A DNA stretch of 64,000 nt from Struthidea cinerea (Eukaryota; Chordata; Aves; Passeriformes; Corcoracidae), in NCBI GenBank assembly GCA_013397865.1, contig VZTI01003649.1, positions 1,423,386-1,487,385 on the forward strand. The letters run 5' to 3'. The notes beneath the pieces are model-generated. The model saw nothing but the letters and a program-made list of their open reading frames with translations. It was not told where the DNA came from and did not search any database. Every line of letters starts with the position of its first letter. Positions within the stretch are counted from its first letter, which is position 1. Both the position numbers and the translations under genes were made by a program. Shown one piece after another: positions 24,301 to 37,336 of this stretch.

Positions 24301-27300
24301 TCACTTCCAGTGTCAATGCTTTGGGATTCCCAAAGCCCCTGCAGGTGGAAGAGTTCACTACATCATTGAATTGGCAATCACTGTTTAAATTATTTCAGTG
24401 CAATAGAAGTGTGCTGCATGTTTCTCTTGGGAGAGCTTTGTCAGTCCTGCTCTGAGCAGAGCACTGTATTAAAGACTTCAGCAGAAATGTGTGTATCTTG
24501 GCAACCCCTTGTTCATCGTCAGGCTTATAATTTCTTTATCTTCCCAGTAGAATAATTTGTTGTGAATTTTGACTAACTTGATGCTGCTGGAAGTAATCCG
24601 TTTAGCTGGGTTACAGTATAACAAATTTTAAGTGCTATTTTGGAACTCACCAATATGGGTCAACCACACCACCTCAAATAGTTCAAATAACTATTTGTCT
24701 TCTCTTGCAGTTCAGGAAATAGAACTCATCCCACACACGTACCATCCTCATCTGCTACGTTTCTGTGCTACTGAGGCAGCTCAACTGATCCATTTCTCAG
24801 CCTAGAATTTGATGATCTCCTAACCAGATCCAACTTGGCATATTTGCCCCAAATTACACAGAACCTAAATGTAGATACTTTCCCCCCTATTTGTCTTCCA
24901 TTATTTCTCAAAAGTTCCCTTTAATGTGATAGAAAGTGAACTGATTATTGCTTAAGTTCATAGGGATTGAATTTTTCTGGGAATCTTTGGGATGTGTTGA
25001 AGGAACATTTGAATAGTAATGGCATCTGGGGGAGTAGTACTTTTCGGATGGCTTTTGGCTTTGATTTCCTTATTGTAAACATAAATAAATCTCCAAAATA
25101 GTTGCCACAAATCTAGCCAAAATCAATGACTTTTTTAGGATTAGAAATATATAAGGTAGTTTCCTGTGCCTTTCCTTCTTTCTTCTCACTGAAGGAAAAA
25201 AGGGAGTACTTGCAAATGAGTCTTTTTTGACTTTGGGCAAAGAAAGATCGTGACAATCATTAAGGCTTTAGTCATGTTGATGACTTTCCTGCATATGGAG
25301 ACTTTTTTTGTGGTTGCCACCTTCAGTCAGTTGATGCTTTTTTCTTTTTTCTTTTTTTTTTCTTTAAAGACAGGAGTGCAGCCTAAAGTTGTGAAATATG
25401 TAAATCAGTGAATTTATTGTTAAATATTTTTTTATTCTGAAGCAATAATTTCTGTTGCTGGTGTGAGCATCAACTAATAGATAGTCTGGATATACTTAAG
25501 TGTGCAAGTGTGCTAAATACTGCCTGGTATTTAAGTATGTGAAGCAGGTGCTGTAGTCTCTTTTTCCCACCCTTATGCCTTGGCCTTATTGTGGAATTTA
25601 CTGGAATGGTACCATAGGAAGGGCCCTCTCGCTTAGCTTCTGTTTTAGATGTACACACTCCATATTTCATTTGCAGTCCTTCTTTATGCATGACCTTGTC
25701 AGCCCTCTTGGGATAGAGGGTTTAGCTTAGCTTTTTCTGTGTTCAGGCTGCTATCCTTCCTGTAGTGGAGTGTATTTAGAAAGATTTTTAGCTTTCCTCT
25801 AGCATCCCTGGATTTGTTGATCAGACATACAACTGATTTTTGGAGAACTGAGGTTCAAATTGTGTAATAAAAAAGCGTGTTGTTAGTAGCTCAGCTTTTA
25901 ATTCTTTGTTGTTCTCAGACAGGGCTATGGTCATTCTTCTGTTCAGCCTCTCCTGTCTTGATTGCCCTCCATCATATGCACTGGGATTTTCTGATTTGAA
26001 GATGAAACTTTTTCACAGCTGTCAGCATCCTCACATTAGCAGGCACTTTAAGCTCAATACTGTCCCTTTGCTCTGTGGGATCCAGCTTGCTCCTACCAAG
26101 CAAAGGTGCTATTCACGTTTTAGATTTTCAACGCTGTGTAACTGTAAACAAGAAGTCAGGAAGCCTGCTTTTGTTTCACAGTGTTGGTTAGGTCTGTTGG
26201 TTGACCTTTCTTGCCCTCGGTTTTTCCTGTACCAAGAAAAGGGAAAGCTGCCTACTTCAAAAGCCTCACGATGCTTCATCTTTTTGTTAGCTTTGAAATA
26301 CTTTAGCACTCAGGTCTTTCTAAAGCAAGAATTTGAAGTGCCAAGTATTGTCCTTGTAATGCAAATTTAAAAAGTTTAATCTGTTGTTCAAAAGAAGCTC
26401 AGATTGAATGGGTTTTTGTAGAGTGCTTTCTTAAGGGAATAGGTCAGTAATCGTTGTAAGTCATGCCCTAATCACCTCTATACCTCCATTTAATGTGGAG
26501 GGAAATAAAAGAGAAACTTTTTTGTTCAAAAAGAAAAAAAAAAAAAGAGAAAAGAAAAATTTAAAAAAATATTGGTGACTGAAATCAAAGGAGAGATCCT
26601 CTTAGTGCATTTACTAGGAGAACATCTGAAATGTTGATTTAATGCTATTGTAAGAGAAGGGAATTAGTCTTTGAAACATCAGTCCAGGGGACACTGTGGT
26701 GGAACCAACCTGATGAGTCCAAAGTTATGTCTGCAGCTGCATTCATTTAGCTTTACGAGAAAATTTATATTCATCTTTTACCTACTAGAGGCAAAAGCTT
26801 TACTAGTTCAAGACTGGACTCTTCCACTGTAGGAGCATTTTGGATCTTGCCAATTTTCCTGTCAAAAGAAAGGCCTACTTTCTTTGTGCTGCTATTTTCT
26901 TTAATTTCTGCTTGTGTAGTTTTTGTAAGTTAAAAATTAATGCAGCTTCACTAGAGAAAAGAAGGGAAGTGAGTGTATATGTATTATTGGATGAGAGAAC
27001 AAATCTGTGGCTGATGTTACTCAGCTTTCCTAATGCAAGACAACAACTGCAGCACAGAAATGTGTAGGAAAAATGTATCATAGGACTGCAGTATTGACAC
27101 ATGACTGATTTTGCATAAGGTATGAAAATGGATTCATTCTTCAAGAGGAATTGCCAACTTTTACACTCAGATTATTTTTCTGAGGTGACATTCTCTGGTA
27201 TCCATGTTCTTTGTTTTATATCTACTTTGGTGAATGCTTGGTTTTGGGAACAGGTCCTGTTCCTTTATTTGGCCTAAGGGTCATCTTCCCATGCCATGTC

Positions 27301-30300
27301 TGGCTGTATTTGCATCTTCTTTATCTGGTTATCTGATGGAACCTCTGCTCCTTTGTGTTTTGCTGTATTTAGCTGAGCAGTGTTCTCTGTCACAGTCTGT
27401 ACTCCATCCTACAAGGTGCTATTTCTGAACAGGCTGAATAATGGACTCTGATCAGAGAATTTAGAGATTAGAAAAGGATGAAAATGATCAGGTGTTTCAG
27501 CTAGTTTGCTTGTGGCTGTTGGACAGTTGCTTTTTACATTGTGTTCTCTAGTTTAGTTTTTTTTAATCAGGCTAAATTTTGTTGTTGTTTGGTTGGGGGT
27601 TTTTGTTGTTTGTTCTTTTGTTTGTTTTTTTTCCCTGAAAAACTAATTGTCTGCCTACTAGATCTCATTTATTACTTACATTACAGTAACACCAACATGA
27701 TTCAAGCAGAGAGTGAGAATAGGACACTCTTGTGCCTGCTGACTCTAGTGAGGGCAAGCCTAGGGCAGGAGAATGTTTGGGAACAGGTCTGTAATAAGAC
27801 CAAAACAAACCTTGGCTGGAGCTGGAGGAGGATGTAAAGCATTCAACCAGCGGGTTTTTTTTTCTTTTTGCTTGTTGTCGTTTGCTACTGTTCAATCTTT
27901 GTAATGGCAGAGGTAAGCCTTAAATCCTGAAGGGATAAAAGTAATACAGATGAGGGGGAGAGTTTGGTATACCTTATGCCTCTGGTGTTGCCATTTTCCT
28001 CAAAATACTGAAATTCTTGAGTTAAGAGGCAGAATACAGGAAAACATAATGCTTTCTGGAGAACTGCCTGAGATCACTGAGGAAGCAACATTTTCATTCA
28101 GTGATTCAGTTAGGTCATAAGGGCCAAACCAGGCGAGCCTTTGCTGTTACATTGTCGGGTTACTCTGGGTACATAAAAGGTGATGTTTGATGTTTTTAAG
28201 GCTCTAGTTTCTGAAGTCAGTTATCAGATAAGACTCTTACTTATTAAAAAAATTAAAATATTGCCCACGTAGTTTGGAGGGAACAGCAAAGCTTCTATTC
28301 CCCTTAGAGCTTGCTGTGCATGAAAGTTCATTAATGATGGAGAGATTCCATTTTGTACTAGTTTACATGTTTCTGACTCTAACAGTAAACAGCAAAGAAA
28401 TGTCACGTTCTTGAACGTGCAGAAACTTCACCCTGAATTCTGTACTTTTCTTACCTTGGTGGATGGAGTTTATTTTAGTTGTACTTTCTTTTTGAAGGAA
28501 AGCAAAGATGTTTAGTTTTGCTAACAATACTCAGCCTTTATTTTATTTTGTTTTTGTTTAACGTCCAAGCAAATACCCCTTACTTCCTGGTAAGGATTCT
28601 GGGAGACAGTTCTTGTAAAGGTAGTAAGGTAGTCAGAAGTAGTGATGATAAAATTTAGAAAAATGAACTTGTTTCTGAAAAATAACAGAATCTTGAGTAT
28701 GGCTTGTATACTTCTAACCTTAAGACACTGATGGACTTCTCTCACATTTGTTAACACTTACAATACTTATAGTGAAATGCCATACACTTTGACACAATTT
28801 ATCTGCTTTTCAAAGAAACTATCTTGAGATTTCTGAGACTCATAATCTACTTTAAAAAGGTCTGCATGATTATTGATATTGTGCTGACTTTTCTGTTACT
28901 GGTTAATTTAGCTCTAGGTGCTTCAGACTATATATGAATCGTGTCCTTTTAAGCACACAATAATTTTCTTGCAAATAAACCCCCAAACTTTTCTGCAGTT
29001 TTCCAGGCCAGAATTTTGTTTGCCAAGTTTCATTCCAGTTCGTTTTTTGCACAGTTAGAAGTTCCTCAGTTTTGTGGTTACAGAATTGCTGACAAACACA
29101 GTTGTATGCAATGCTATGTATTAGTTACAAGCATTCAGTTTATTCTTTCCTTTTAAGGTCATTCTTTCATTAACTTAGTCTCACTCACTGCAGTTTCTGA
29201 TACCAACACTTTTCCCTTGCTCAGTTCCTTTCTTTTCCCTCTTAAATGACAGGCCTGTCCCAAGGACAGTGTCTGTACTGCAATGCAGTGATACTGCTTC
29301 TTCCCTTACCCCACTAACTGCCCGTAGAAACCGATTTATTTACATTAGTGGTGCTACTCGTGGATTCAAAGGCTTCCATTGTTTGGCTGAGCTGGTATTT
29401 AGTTAGCCCTTGCCTGCTGCCTGTGTGCAGCGTATCCAGCTACGGAAATGACCATATTGCATATAATCGTCCATTCTCTCCCTCCTCTGCCTCCCTCCAC
29501 CTCCAGCATATGTGTTTGGATTGCAATGTTCCATCTGTGGACTAAATATTTCTCTTAATCATACAATATGACTTTTTAAAAAACTCGAAGTGCGTGTGTC
29601 TCTCTATATTGCTTCCAGAGCTGGTAGGCAACATCAGCATTCCACAGCTGTCTGGGTGAGCCAAATTTGGAAGCAGAGTAAATCCGAGTAGTCTGGCTTT
29701 GGATTCATAAAAATAATGCCTCTGGCAGAAAGAGCACTCATCTTGTTCAGAAGTGTCCTTTTAGTATTGCCTTCAGATTTCTCACTAGCTGTCATGCTCT
29801 GTGTCTTCAAGATGAGAGTATTGCTTCTGGCGTGATGCATCAGTAAACTTTTTAGTAACTGCAACAAGGTGTTGCCTCTGAAATTCCTTTGTTAGTGCAT
29901 GCAGTAAGGGGCAGGCAGAAGCGGCAGTTCTAACATGAGCAACATATCCAAACATGTCTACACTGCCCCACATAATCCTGTGTGAAAAAATCCAGAAGTA
30001 GCACTGACTAAAGGTGCAGAGCAACATCCTGGTGCAACTGGGAAAGTGGAGGTAGTCATTTGAACATGCTTAAACACAGCACTTTTCTTCCTCTCCCCTC
30101 CCCCACCCTCCCAAAAAAGAAAGTGCAAAAGTTCTGATTCTGATGAGTTTGAAGATTTTTAGAGCTTCTTGATTCAGACATCCTCTTCAGTACTAGCAAG
30201 TATTAGTAGTGGTTTAATACTGTAAAAAAAAACTTCTGCTGGCTTCTTTCTTGGAGAGGGCTGTCTGGTTTTTTCCTGCAATTTTGATGGAGATGGATAC

Positions 30301-33300
30301 TCTAGAAGTCATCTCAGGCAATTTTTATTTTTTTCCTAAAACCACCATTGTTGTTCTAAAATCAACAGAATTTTATGATGGGAGATACTGAAGTCTTGGG
30401 GTTCCTCAGTTCTCAATACTGCTACCATGTGCACTGCCTGCAGTATGAGGCAGGGGAAGAGAGACTTCTCAAATCCTTTATATGTCCTCTATTTGTGAAC
30501 TAGGTGAGCAGCTTTGCCACCAAGATAGAGCCATGAGCTGCTCTCCCTCCCTCTCATTTGTGAACATATCTCTCAGATGTTCTGTCCTAGGAGGAGAGAG
30601 AGAGAGAGAACAAATATTTTTCCTGTGTTTGGGTCAGGAAATGGATGTTTGGTGGGGGCTTCTGTCAGTTTGTTCACCTCATCCCCACCTGACTACCTGC
30701 TGCCTCTTTTCAGAGTTTGTTAAAGGAAAACACTGTGCAGCTAATTTAATAAATCCTTTCAAAGAGGCAGAGAGTAAGCAATCAGGACAGCAGGGTGGGG
30801 AAAACAGAAAACTGCCATCTTGTGATTAGTACAGCAAAAGGCTGCACTTGGAGCTATAGTGTCAGACTTTTGGGGCCAGAATTAAGGCAAGTGGGGAAAG
30901 TCGTTACTCTTACATTATAAATGAACGGCAAACAGCTATTTTAGTATTTCTTTCTGTATCAGCCAAACTAGCTCACTGCTTTTTTTGTTAGTGTGGGGGT
31001 TTGGTTTGTTTGTTTTTGTTTTTGTTTTTGTTTTTGTTTTTGTTTTGAGCCAAATGTTAAAAAAACTGCAGCAGGAACTGTATTTCCATTACATGTGTGG
31101 CTGAATTATGTGGAGTGAGGGTCTGAGGTAGGCAAAGCTGTGGATCTTTTGAGGAGCATTAACTATGCAGCTCTGTAATTCTAGACTTTTCATGTGTGTG
31201 TATATGGTCACTTTTTCTGAAGTTCTAGTCTCTCTTGCTTCCTTTAATTTCTGAAGTAAAATATTCTTTTGGAGCTTTGTTATGCTGAAGTTACTGCAAC
31301 ACAATACAAAATTCAATTCCAAGTGTTTGCTTTGGTACCTTTGACTGCTATAGGAGTTTAATGAAACATCTGTAAGCAGAATGGAAGCCAGTTTAACATT
31401 GCACTCCTATTGCTATAAAATATAATCTCAAATGATTTCAGGCAGGGCATAATAATAGTAACCATGGAAACTTTGCTTGAAGACTTCAAAGGATGGGGCA
31501 TCTGGTAGGCTCGCTCACTTGTAGGCAGGAGAGAATCCTGGGTGTGGTTTGGATTAAGGAGGAGAACTGGTAATGAGAAGAGGAGCTTAATCTTGGTGAA
31601 GCAGTGGCTGCACCTAAACATTAAGTCTGGTTGGTGCATATTTGCTATGACCTTCTTATTCATGTTGGACAACTCATATATTTTTATTAAAAATTGACTT
31701 TTCTTAGCCAAAAAAAATCTGGGATTGTTTCTCTTGCCAGTTTTTTGTGTTGAGGTCTTGTTTGGGCTGGGATTTTGGGGCATTTATGATGTTTTAGCTT
31801 ATTTGTGTATCTTTTTTTTAAGGAAGTGGAAAATTCCATTAAAAAAAAAATTTGGCTTACTAAGACCTATCAGAAGAGGGGGAGGCAAAAATGTCATGTA
31901 TGTTTTGGTTATCTTGTTTTGTTTTGATTTTTAATGCCTGACTGAGTATTTTGAGCTGTCTGAGTACTTTATTGGTCTCGATTAACAGAAACTAGGCCTG
32001 ATGAGAGGGATCCTAAATCCTTGTCTCTAAGGTTACAGTTTCTAGTATTGAATTCTCTCATGTTAATGAAATAACTTGAACACAATTAAGAAAAGCTCAG
32101 CAACTTTGGAGGAGGAGAACATGAGACACCAGGACTGTTCATGCTGATACAAGTGTTCAGAATTTTTGGTGCCCAGCTTGAAGAACTTGCTAGTTAGTTG
32201 GCTTTGAAAATGTGACTTCTGGTGCCTTTGTGGCATCCTGGCTTTGACTGTTCAGTTCAAAAGTGTGTGTGTGAGAGCAGTGTATTTCTAGGGCATTCAT
32301 TATGTAGAGTCTTATATTTTGTATGGGTTTTGTTTAACTCTGGCTGAGGAACAATGGTTTTTAACTTTTCGGTATCTCAGGCAATGATGCGTGCTTCGAC
32401 CTGCATGGAATGTGGCTTCCCATCTATGTGGAGTGACTCATTTTTCACAGTTGTTGGTGCAAAGGGCTGTACCAGAAAGTATTATGCATTAAAATCTATG
32501 AATAAACGTCCCTCTAGAATTTACAAATTCTGAGCTGGCATGCTTTTTCTGGTCAAGAAGGGGCATAAAAGTCACAGCTCTCAACAAGATTTGATGGTTA
32601 TTGTTCAAAACAGAAGTGTTAACAAAAGGTTGAGCTCTAGTACTGTTTAAGGAGGTTTCAGTGATCACTGAACAAAAAAAGGGATAAAGTGTCTTCCATC
32701 TTTGTCTCGCTTTCCATACACACAATCATTTCAAACACACAGATTGAATGAAGTCTTTGAAAAGAACAGAAGCTCTGTACAAGTTGCATTTAAGGTGTGC
32801 TTTGATTAACTTTGTTCCTTTCTGGAACAAATTCCATTTCTGTTACTTTTTTAAAGAGAGAGTCTGGAAATTTGTGAACCTTTGGTTTTGTTTTGTTTAT
32901 GTCAATAAGAATGGATACAAATACTCCAGCTCTGAACTTACAGCCTTATATGGGACAAGGAAACCAGCTAATCCTGACACATGAGAGTTTTAGGTAATAA
33001 TGTCATGTGATAGCATAATTGTCTTGCCTACTTGGCAGTATTTTTAGATGAAGCTAGTTCAAGATTAGCTAAGTGACTTATTTTAGCATTTCTTGCAATA
33101 ACATGTTAGTAAGATGTCCTTTTATTTAAGACTTCTGGAACTGTGAGTTTAAACATCCTCTGATGCCCTGTAGATATATAAATAGAAGCAGAAGAGAGAG
33201 AATGGCCAACTTATCTACATTTGGATGAAATGCCATCTGGTGCCAGAGCAGGGGTGAAAAACTGCCTGGATTCAAGAACCAGCTAACAAAAAGGGCTGAG

Positions 33301-36300
33301 TGCTGGTAGGGTCAGTCTCAAAGGCAGACATCCCAGAAGTAAAAAGACAACCTTTTTGAGGCTAAGTGCTCTGTCCAACTTTGCTCCTATGCAGGAAATG
33401 TATTTGTTATTAACGAAACTACTCACGGTCTTTAACTTTTCTCTTCTGAAGACTTAACAGTCATAGCATTTTGATAGCTTGTCATTCAGCTTTCGTATTA
33501 AGATTTTTCAGGAATTGATGCTTTAAAGCAGAAACTAAATAAGATTATAGTTTACTGGGCTTGTTGGTTTGAAATGCCTCAGTAAGATTAAAGAGAGTTC
33601 TGTCTTTAAGTAGTTCAGTTGGTATGTGCAGCCCATCTCACTTCCTCCCACCTGTCTTTTCCCAGTTCCCTGCTCCGCTATGGTGGAAACCTCTCCCTTC
33701 AGAGTGCCATGAGTGTCCGGTTCAACAGTAATGGCACCCAACTGCTGGCACTGCGTCGGCGCCTTCCCCCGGTGCTCTACGACATCCACTGCCGGCTGCC
33801 TGTCTTCCAGTTTGACAACCAAGGGTACTTCAACTCCTGTACTATGAAGAGCTGCTGTTTTGCAGGCGATCGTGATCAGGTAAAAGCAAGCAGTGCTGCC
33901 CTGAGTCTCCAGAGTTTCCATGACTGTTTGAGAACACTTCTGTAAGGGTGGCTTTTTTCTGATTCAGGAGATAAAGCAGGGAGCAGGACACGTACAGGCT
34001 TATTCAGAACTGTTTTGCAATGTGGGCTGTGAAAGAAGGAAAACATATGCCAAAACACATGATAAGTTTTACCTGTTGTTTGATGTGATCTAATACTTAC
34101 TTGGAAGATTATATTCAGAAGAAAATATTTGCAGTCTTTTTAGGTCCAATTAATACAACGTTATCTACTCATCTACATAGGATAAGGAAGCATCTTCCTT
34201 GCATTACAATATTGTTACTGGGTGACATAGAGGCAATCCCACAAAATGTAAATATTGCATATTTATAGAGTTATTGATTCTTATTTCAAATTATGATGTT
34301 TCTCTTTTAATACTCTACTACTGGATCAGGTAGGATAGGTCTTCGTAGGTCAGTGTTCTGTAAGTGGTGATGGCAGGTGGTTAGGAAGGAATAGTCTGTT
34401 ACTTCACTGAGGCAGGGCTCTGTCCCTGCAACTAATCACCAAGAAATAGGTCACACATCAAGTGACTAACAGAAGTTCATATGATTCTAGAGCCAGGTAT
34501 TGTTTTTGGACAACTGTCTTTAATAACTACTGGCACTGTTTAAGGACAGAAGATGTATTTTCAAGTGATGATAGTATCAAACTATGATCTGAAAATTTCT
34601 TAATTGTCATCATCAAATTCCTGCAGTCAGAATTTCATCACTAATTCTATTGCTGCTGCTGCAGGAGGCAGAGTTGAGCTTCTTTCAGATTGCAAGTAGG
34701 AAATACATTCATGTCACTGAACTCGAGCAGTGTTCCTTAGTTCTGCATAGTTTTTGACAGGAGTGTGAAGATGTGATAATGAAACTCTTTTGAAACAATT
34801 GAGTGGCTTACTACAAAGAATGGGAAAACACGTATTGGTTAAGAAGAAAACCACTGACAATTTGAGGTCCATTATTTAGTCGGCCTAAAGAGAACACTTT
34901 TCTCCTCTGGAACTCATTGTAGAGCTGTGTACACTCTGACATATAATTTAGCTTCTCATGTAGAGAAAAGTCTTAGTATATGCTGCTCTGCTTTCTAAGC
35001 CATTTTCTTATGGGTATGGTATTATTTTAACAGGAAGAGTTTGTCTGTTCTGTATCAGGGTGATGGGGTACTTCAGGAGCCTGCATTTTTAAACAACTTT
35101 ATGTTCTTGTGGCTTGACAGACTTTCTGTTCTGATAAGTAGCAGCACATAATGCTGCTAATGAGTTGGAAAACAGAGCAAAAGACAATTATATTCTCACA
35201 TAAAGCTATATGAAGCTAATAGGGAAGATGAAGTTTAATATGGAATGTTAGAGAGATGTGGAATTTGACATTTAGACACAAGCTCGTACCCATCTTCTAA
35301 CTGGAAGGAAAAAAGATAATGAATTCAGAAAATGCCAACACATGCTCCAATTCTATATCTGAAACTGTCCAGTAATGTTCAAATTCTGTGACTAAGACTG
35401 TCAACACTAGGGATAGCCCTTAGGGACAGCCTTTTACAGAGAACCCAGTTCCAGTTGCAAGTATATCTAGAAAAGCAGGTTAGAGTTGAAACCTACTGTA
35501 AGATGGGCAAGGTGAATAAAAAAATTACAATGTTTTTTGAGTTTTGCCCTTCTATACAACAAGTACACTTTTGCATAATGTATACAAGTCTTCACCCCTG
35601 CAAATCAGAATTCATCAAAAGAAGAAATAATTCTGTATCCAATTTAATCTGTCTCCAGTCCCCTCTCCCTTTTAATATTGCTGTTCTTAGCCTTAAAAAG
35701 AATGTCTTTCATTTGAGATCTATGCAAAGTAAGCTTCACAGAATACCTTGGTTGTATTTCCTCATAGGATCAAAATTTTCTGTGGGCTAAGGCTCATTTG
35801 AAGGGACTTGTGGATAAGAATGTTGTTTCAAATCGTGAGTGGCACTTGTGGTAGGAAGGCTTCTCCAGTAATTTTTTCACATTGCACCTCTGATTTTCTG
35901 TCTTCGATTCTTCTTTTCACCTTTATTAAACTGCCAACTTGATATTTTTTTTTCTTTTAAGCTGTCTTAAATAGTCAGATTTTACTTTTCTTATAGAGCA
36001 TAGTAAATTAAAAATGGGAGTCTCCTGTGTTCAAAAATTATTATGTGTTGTCTGCACAGGGAGTTCGTCTCATAAAGTAGCATTTCTATTGTATATTTCA
36101 ACTCTAATAAGAAAGGATTATCCTTAACTCATCGGTGCTTAGAATGCAATTGCATTGGGAAAAAAGTGAACTGCTGAAAGGGGGAGGCCTTTCTTATCCA
36201 GCAGAGGCGATGTAAGACCTTTCACTGATACCACTTCTCACTTGGCGGTAGCATTTACTTCTTTTCCTGGGTTAATGACTTGTACTGACACTCAGAGAGC

Positions 36301-37304
36301 TCTGACAAGCATTTGGATGTGATATAGGGATTGGAAGATGGGTGAGAGATGGAGAGATGGCCTTTCGGCTCTGTGAGACTGAGCTCCTCACAGAACTATA
36401 GCCTTTGCTAATCTTTCTCTGAAGTTTGTACATTGCAAGTGGTTTGCTCAGGAGCTTTTCTGGTAAATTATGACCATCAGGGTTTAAAACCCAATAACTG
36501 TTAGTCTGGGGTTGCCTTTGGAAATTTGTTTTAACGCAGTGGTAAAAATCTACAGTAAAGGTAAATAACACCCTGTTCCATATGGAACAGTTGGATTCTG
36601 ATATGGCAGAAATGAGCAGATTCTGAGCTGCAAGCGTGCAACTTAAGAGTTCTCTTGGACATTGCCCTTATATCTTAAGAAGCCAAATGCTTAAGTTCCC
36701 AAAATGACCAGAAGTATTGTTCTTACTTTGACAAGGTATGTGTGTTAAATTGATGAAATTTCTTTGCAGAAGTAGAACAAAGACTACTAGTTGGGGAATA
36801 GTTTGATTGGTTTGTCTGCTGATGGGGATTAGACTTTATACTAATATTTCCTCAGTATTGTTTTTTTAGTGCTCACAGACTGTGATAGGTACCCAAAAGG
36901 ACTTTGAGCCAGAACTCCTGACATGTCACTCTAGAGGGAAGCCTGCAACCAGCAGGTGTGCAGTGATCTGTATACCACCTCCTTTCACTGGAGCATCTCT
37001 GATACAAGTAGATTGAAACCTCTTAGCAAAGAATGATATATCATTAGTGCTTTAAGGTACAAAATGCAGAAAGACTCACTTGTTAACTGCAATGATATTT
37101 TGGGGTTTTTTTTAAGTTTAAGAACACATTTTGAAATGCTTTTATGGTTTTGAGTTGTTGCAGGTATTGTGGGTTGCAGCACAAGCTAAGCGACAGGATC
37201 TTAGAGGATGAACAGCTTTGTTTCTCTTTGTGGCCTTGCAAACTATTCCTCCAAAACGTTATTGTCCTAGTCCTTGTGAGCCTGATTTCAAAGTCAATGA
37301 GCAG

Positions 37305-37336
<32 letters not shown>

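Larger units (their letters stand above)
17577..33665 (+). other. DCAF5 intron, 16.1 kb
   Basis: GTATGA to TTCCCAG intron, the longest in the window. It contains simple repeats (25337-25365, 26528-26569, 27577-27632, 30591-30609, 31003-31047), a CTCF-like motif at 21228-21239 and an acceptor-donor juxtaposition at 27911-27917. ORFs of up to 154 codons (for example 25906-26370 and 31358-31783) have no domain I recognise and are compatible with chance in this much AT-rich DNA. No transposon family is recognised. Confidence 0.9.

Noticed and set aside
25906..26370. 154-codon plus-strand ORF, the longest in the window outside the gene
   Set aside because: No domain or family resemblance, Cys/Phe/Leu-rich composition, and one ORF of this size is about what is expected by chance over six frames of 64 kb at this base composition.
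31358..31783. 141-codon minus-strand ORF
   Set aside because: No recognisable motifs; low-complexity basic start; compatible with chance.
33535..33921. 128-codon minus-strand ORF over the 214-nt DCAF5 exon
   Set aside because: It is the antisense shadow of a GC-rich, stop-poor coding exon.
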